NCBI GenBank assembly: GCA_035295665.1
Contig: DATGIQ010000231.1
Span: 1 to 10,888 of the forward strand
Direction: 5' to 3'
Source: DATGIQ01 sp035295665
GTDB lineage: Bacteria; Planctomycetota; Planctomycetia; Gemmatales; Gemmataceae
DNA: 10,888 nt
Positions 7,861-10,888 of the stretch are shown piece by piece. Every line of letters starts with the position of its first letter. Position 1 is the stretch's first letter. The position numbers were made by a program, and so were the translations under genes. The notes beneath the pieces were generated by a model. It saw only the letters and a list, made by a program, of their open reading frames with translations, had not been told where the DNA came from and ran no database searches.

Positions 7861-9036
7861 ATGAAATTCACCAAGTTCTCTCCGCTGGTGTCTCTGTGGT
7901 GTAGCATCACTTCCGTTGGTCTGCTGGCGTTTGGCCTGACCGGTTGCTCCAACACTGCCGCCACTCCCGGCAAGCCGGCAGCGACCGGCGGTCCATCGAG
8001 CGGAGGCTCGGCGATTGGCACTCCCTTGTCCATCGGCTTCATCTACGTTGGGCCCAAGGACGATTATGGCTACAACCAGGCTCACGCGGCCGGAGCCGCG
8101 GCCGTGAAGAAGATGCCGGGAGTCAAGGTTACCGAAGAAGAGCGGGTGCCGGAGACCGTCGATGTTCAGAAAACTATGAAGAGCATGATCGAGCTGGACG
8201 GAGCCAAGTTGATCTTTCCGACGTCATTCGGTTACTTCGATCCGCACGTCCTGAAGATGGCTGCGGAGTATCCGAACATCACGTTCCTCCATTGTGGCGG
8301 ATTGTGGGATGCCTCGAAGGGCCATCCCACGAACGCCGGCAGCTACTTCGGCTACATCGACGAGTGCCAGTACCTCTCGGGTATCGTCGCCGGCCACACC
8401 ACGAAATCCAAGAAGCTCGGCTTCGTGGCCGCCAAACCGATTCCCCAAGTCCGCCGCAACATCAATGCCTTCGCCCTAGGGGCGCGGAGCGTGGACCCGT
8501 CGATCACGTGCAGCGTCATCTTCACCGGCGACTGGTCCATGCCGGTCAAGGAGGCGGAGGCGACGAACAGCCTGATCGACAAGGGCGTGGATGTCATCAC
8601 CTGCCACGTGGATAGTCCGAAGGTGGTGATCGAAACCGCGGAGCGGCGCGGGATCTATTCATGCGGCTACCATTGTAGCCAGGCAGTGCTGGCACCCAAG
8701 GGCTATCTGACGGGCGCGGAGTGGAACTGGGAAAAAGTCTACACCGATTACGTCAGCATGGTGCAGGCAGGTCAGAAGGTCCCGAACATGGTTCGTGGTG
8801 GGTTGAAAGAAGGGGTCGTCAAGCCCTCGCCGTATGGACCCGCGGTCGGCGAAGCGGCCAAGAAGGCGGCCGACGCCGTCAAAGCCAAGTTCATGGACGG
8901 CTCCTTCGTCATCTTCAAAGGCCCCCTCAAGGACAACACCGGCAAGGAGATCATCCCGTCAGGCAAGTCGTATGGGCAGACCGCCATCGAGCTGGAGAGC
9001 ATGGATTACCTGGTGGAAGGGGTGATTGGACAATAA
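7861..9036 (+). CDS. BMP/PnrA-family ABC transporter substrate-binding lipoprotein
   Basis: This 391-residue protein should be the extracytoplasmic solute receptor for the permeases encoded after it. The N-terminus is a lipoprotein signal: MKFTK, a hydrophobic core, then lipobox LTGC with the lipidated Cys at residue 29, followed by a Gly/Pro/Ala/Ser-rich tether to about residue 55. The BMP fold begins at LSIGFIYVGPKDDYGYNQAHAAG, whose Asp/Tyr/Asn-rich loop is where PnrA-type proteins contact ligand. It continues through GAKLIFPTSFGYFDPHVLKM, GSYFGYIDECQYLSGIVAG, KKLGFVAAKPIPQVRRNINAF and SPYGPAV. Characterised relatives bind nucleosides or purines. The binding protein AtzT, encoded beside atzDEF in Pseudomonas sp. 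ADP, is, as I recall, also related and was reported to hold purine- or triazine-like ligands. GAAGGA lies 8 nt before the ATG. It follows the allophanate hydrolase gene by 82 nt, supporting uptake of a nitrogen source that the enzyme helps degrade; the true ligand is unknown. Confidence 0.9.
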   Translation: MKFTKFSPLVSLWCSITSVGLLAFGLTGCSNTAATPGKPAATGGPSSGGSAIGTPLSIGFIYVGPKDDYGYNQAHAAGAAAVKKMPGVKVTEEERVPETVDVQKTMKSMIELDGAKLIFPTSFGYFDPHVLKMAAEYPNITFLHCGGLWDASKGHPTNAGSYFGYIDECQYLSGIVAGHTTKSKKLGFVAAKPIPQVRRNINAFALGARSVDPSITCSVIFTGDWSMPVKEAEATNSLIDKGVDVITCHVDSPKVVIETAERRGIYSCGYHCSQAVLAPKGYLTGAEWNWEKVYTDYVSMVQAGQKVPNMVRGGLKEGVVKPSPYGPAVGEAAKKAADAVKAKFMDGSFVIFKGPLKDNTGKEIIPSGKSYGQTAIELESMDYLVEGVIGQ

Positions 9037-9074
9037 AGGAAGCTCTTGAAGGTTCAGAAAGCCAAAGCGTTGTG

Positions 9075-9120
9075 TCTGGGTGGCAACGTCCTGAGTCTTC
9101 GAAGGGCGTTGCCACCCAGA
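9075..9120 (+). repeat. Strong hairpin between binding-protein and permease genes (REP-like)
   Basis: TCTGGGTGGCAACG (9075-9088) is perfectly complementary to CGTTGCCACCCAGA (9107-9120), giving a 14-bp stem with an 18-nt loop that contains CTTCGAAG. It begins 38 nt after the binding-protein stop. No T-run follows, so it is not a standard terminator. In ABC operons such intergenic hairpins often protect the upstream mRNA, so that binding protein is made in excess over permease. Its form also suits a dispersed palindromic repeat. Confidence 0.65.
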
Positions 9121-9189
9121 ACCTCTCCAGTGGCATGGACTTTCCGAGGCGTAAATGCGGCGGTTCACCCAACCGCGCGGAGCATCGCA

Positions 9190-10305
9190 ATGAACGGACG
9201 CGGCATCGCGGAAACGCTGTTGATCACCGTGGCGGCCTTGGCGACCTCCTTGGTGCTGTTCGGGATTTCCATTTTCTTGAAGGCCGGGGTGCCGCCTTCC
9301 CGGCTGTATGCCGAGATGTTCGTGGGAGCCTTCGGAACCTCCTTTTCCTGGCAGAATACGCTGACCCGAGCGGCGCCGCTCATTCTGACGGCACTCTGCA
9401 CAGCCTTGCCGGCCCGTCTGGGTCTGATCATCATCGGCGGGGAAGGGGCCCTGGTTGTGGGAGGGTTGGCGGCTGTCAGTGCCGGGCTCGTGCTCCAGGG
9501 CGCACCGGTCCCGGCGGTCCGGCTGGGCATGCTTCTGGCCGCCATGCTGGCCGGCGGCCTGCTGATCGCTTTCGTCGGCGTTCTGCGCGATCGCCGGGGA
9601 GTGAACGAGACCATCGCCAGTCTGCTTGTGACCTACATTGCCATCGGGGTGTTTAATTTCCTGGTGGAGGGCCCGCTGCGCGACCCCGCCAGCCTGAACA
9701 AACCCTCCACGTATCCCATCGCCAAGGAAGTGATGATCGGCAACATGTTGGGCCTGGATGTCCACTGGGGATTGGCGTTCGGGATCGTCTTTTGCCTGGT
9801 TGCGTATGTGCTGATCGACCACACCACGTTTGGATTTGCCGCCCGCATGGTGGGGGGCAACGTCCGCGCTGCCCAGGCCGCCGGGTTGCCAGTCGGCCGG
9901 CTCATTTTGCTGGCGTGCCTGCTCGGCGGCGGCGCTGCCGGACTGGCTGGTGCGGTGGAAATTGTCGCGGTGCATGGCCAAGCCAATGCGACCCTGATCG
10001 CAGGCTATGGCTTCACCGGCATCCTCGTGTCCTTCATCGCCCGCCACCATCCGCTGGGCATCATCCCGGCCGCCATCCTGTTCGGCGGGCTGGGCGCGTC
10101 CTCGGGAATCCTCCAGCGGCGCTTGAATCTTCCCGACGCCTCGGTGCAGGTGCTCATGGGGATTATCTTCGTTATGATTTTGTTCTTTGAGACGTTGTAC
10201 GGACGATTCCGGATATTCCAGCCGCGGCTCATCCTGACCAGTCCCGTGGAGGAACGCCCCCGGCCGGCGCTCCGCAGCGAAACCCAGGAGGCTCTCGTAC
10301 CATGA
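9190..10305 (+). CDS. ABC transporter permease (BPD_transp_2 family, nucleoside/BMP type), first subunit
   Basis: This 371-residue integral membrane protein has about eight or nine hydrophobic segments, the first at about residues 8-30. It belongs to the BPD_transp_2 group (relatives include nucleoside transporter permeases of the NupP/YufP type). The family's Gly/Glu loop appears as LGLIIIGGEGALVVGG (77-92), and RRGVNETIASLLVTYIAIGVFNFLVEGPLRDP resembles the coupling region of such permeases. It ends in a hydrophilic tail. The ATG at 9190 was preferred: GGAG lies 8 nt upstream and the first membrane helix starts at once. An in-frame TTG at 9046 has AGGA nearby, but it would add 48 unrelated residues encoded through the intergenic hairpin. 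The stop overlaps the next permease start by 4 nt (ATGA). With its neighbour it would form the transmembrane channel fed by the BMP-type lipoprotein. Confidence 0.88.
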   Translation: MNGRGIAETLLITVAALATSLVLFGISIFLKAGVPPSRLYAEMFVGAFGTSFSWQNTLTRAAPLILTALCTALPARLGLIIIGGEGALVVGGLAAVSAGLVLQGAPVPAVRLGMLLAAMLAGGLLIAFVGVLRDRRGVNETIASLLVTYIAIGVFNFLVEGPLRDPASLNKPSTYPIAKEVMIGNMLGLDVHWGLAFGIVFCLVAYVLIDHTTFGFAARMVGGNVRAAQAAGLPVGRLILLACLLGGGAAGLAGAVEIVAVHGQANATLIAGYGFTGILVSFIARHHPLGIIPAAILFGGLGASSGILQRRLNLPDASVQVLMGIIFVMILFFETLYGRFRIFQPRLILTSPVEERPRPALRSETQEALVP

Positions 10306-10888
10306 TCGAAAGCGCCACGGAACTGGGACTCTGGGGCCTTCCCCTCGCCGTGTTTGGAGGGGCTATCCGCGTCGGCACGCCCTTCCTCTTTGTCAGCGTG
10401 GGAGAGTGCCTGACGGAAAAAGCCGGGCGCGTCAACCTCGGCCTGGAAGGCACCCTGGTCATGGGTGCCATGACCGGCTATGCGTTCAGTTACCAGAGTG
10501 GCTCCCCCTGGCTGGGAGTCCTGGTGGCCGGCGGCACCGGCGCTCTTCTGGGTGCCTTGCATGCGATCATCTGCAATCGGCCACGTGTCAACTCCGTGGC
10601 GGTCGGCATTGCCATGATGCTCTTCGGGATCGGCCTGGCCGCATACCTGGGAAAACCGTACATCCAGCCCAGCGCACCGCAGCTGCCGGCGATCGAGTTC
10701 GGGGCCTGGTCCAGCATCGAGCAGGTGCGGGCCGCTCTACGTATCAACGTTCTTTTCCTTCTGGGCGTGGTGCTGGCGCCGATCCTGGCCTGGATGCTGC
10801 GCTCGACGCGCTGGGGTATGATGGTTCGCCTGGCCGGTGAAAGCGTCGATGCCGCGGCGGCGATGGGCTATTCCGTGCCGCGCATCCG
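10302..10888 (+). CDS. ABC transporter permease (BPD_transp_2 family), second subunit, cut by window edge
   Basis: The gene starts at ATG 10302, overlapping the previous stop by 4 nt, with AGGAGG 10 nt upstream, and runs open for 195 codons off the right edge. Hydrophobic segments alternate with short loops. The family motif VGECLTEKAGRVNLGLEGTL (about residues 33-52), followed by VMGAMTGYAF, is a clear match to the conserved NLGLEG region of NupQ/YufQ-like permeases. RWGMMVRLAGESVDAAAAMGY near the end is the cytoplasmic coupling loop that should touch the ATPase. The pair of permeases and the binding protein would make a heteromeric importer. The ATPase gene has not appeared before the window ends and should lie downstream or elsewhere. 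Confidence 0.9.
   Translation, partial: MIESATELGLWGLPLAVFGGAIRVGTPFLFVSVGECLTEKAGRVNLGLEGTLVMGAMTGYAFSYQSGSPWLGVLVAGGTGALLGALHAIICNRPRVNSVAVGIAMMLFGIGLAAYLGKPYIQPSAPQLPAIEFGAWSSIEQVRAALRINVLFLLGVVLAPILAWMLRSTRWGMMVRLAGESVDAAAAMGYSVPRI

Noticed and set aside
9046..9189. TTG start at 9046 adding 48 residues to the first permease
   Set aside because: The added part is translated through the intergenic hairpin and lacks similarity; the ATG at 9190 with GGAG begins just before the first membrane helix.
8959..10050. Minus-strand open frame of 363 codons over the permease gene
   Set aside because: Its composition (Gln, His, Asp, Gly rich) mirrors the hydrophobic permease codons on the plus strand; no recognisable domain or ribosome-binding site.

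Overview
The window is GC-rich DNA, most likely from a planctomycete (phylum Planctomycetota, perhaps the Gemmatales). The pointers are a secreted DUF1579 protein, the style of the ABC ATPase remnant, and the palindromic elements scattered between and inside genes. This is inferred from gene style; no rRNA or other marker is present.

Left part (1-2640): an accessory, partly decayed region. The window opens in the last 42 codons of one tyrosine recombinase. A second recombinase overlaps it by 8 nt and is broken by one frameshift. Convergent to these is an intact CcbP-type calcium-binding protein gene. A large imperfect inverted repeat separates the two converging gene ends. Further right, on the minus strand, lie the remains of a YtrA-like regulator/ABC ATPase operon: a probable GntR C-terminal stub and an ABC ATPase carrying four single-base frameshifts and a lost 3' end. 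The ATPase homology stops where a 15-16 bp inverted repeat (1745-1760/1806-1820) begins, so this may be the edge of an integrated element.

Middle part (2710-5526): ordinary chromosome. A secreted DUF1579 protein (minus) is divergent from uvrB (plus). UvrB is complete and has all its helicase motifs and the C-terminal UVR domain.

Right part (5874 to the end): a probable plus-strand operon for nitrogen acquisition. It encodes an AtzF-type allophanate hydrolase, a BMP/PnrA-family substrate-binding lipoprotein and two BPD_transp_2-type ABC permeases; the second runs off the right edge. The lipoprotein would capture a small nitrogen-rich solute (nucleoside, purine or another nitrogen heterocycle or urea derivative). 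The permeases would carry it across the membrane. Allophanate hydrolase would finish a degradation route ending in ammonia and carbon dioxide. The ATPase and the enzymes that make allophanate are not in the window, so the substrate is unknown.

Two palindromes stand out in this right part. One is a 42-bp imperfect palindrome, exactly 14 codons long, inside the interdomain linker of the allophanate hydrolase. The other is a perfect 14-bp stem between the binding-protein and first permease genes. No tRNA, rRNA, CRISPR array or recognisable riboswitch was seen.
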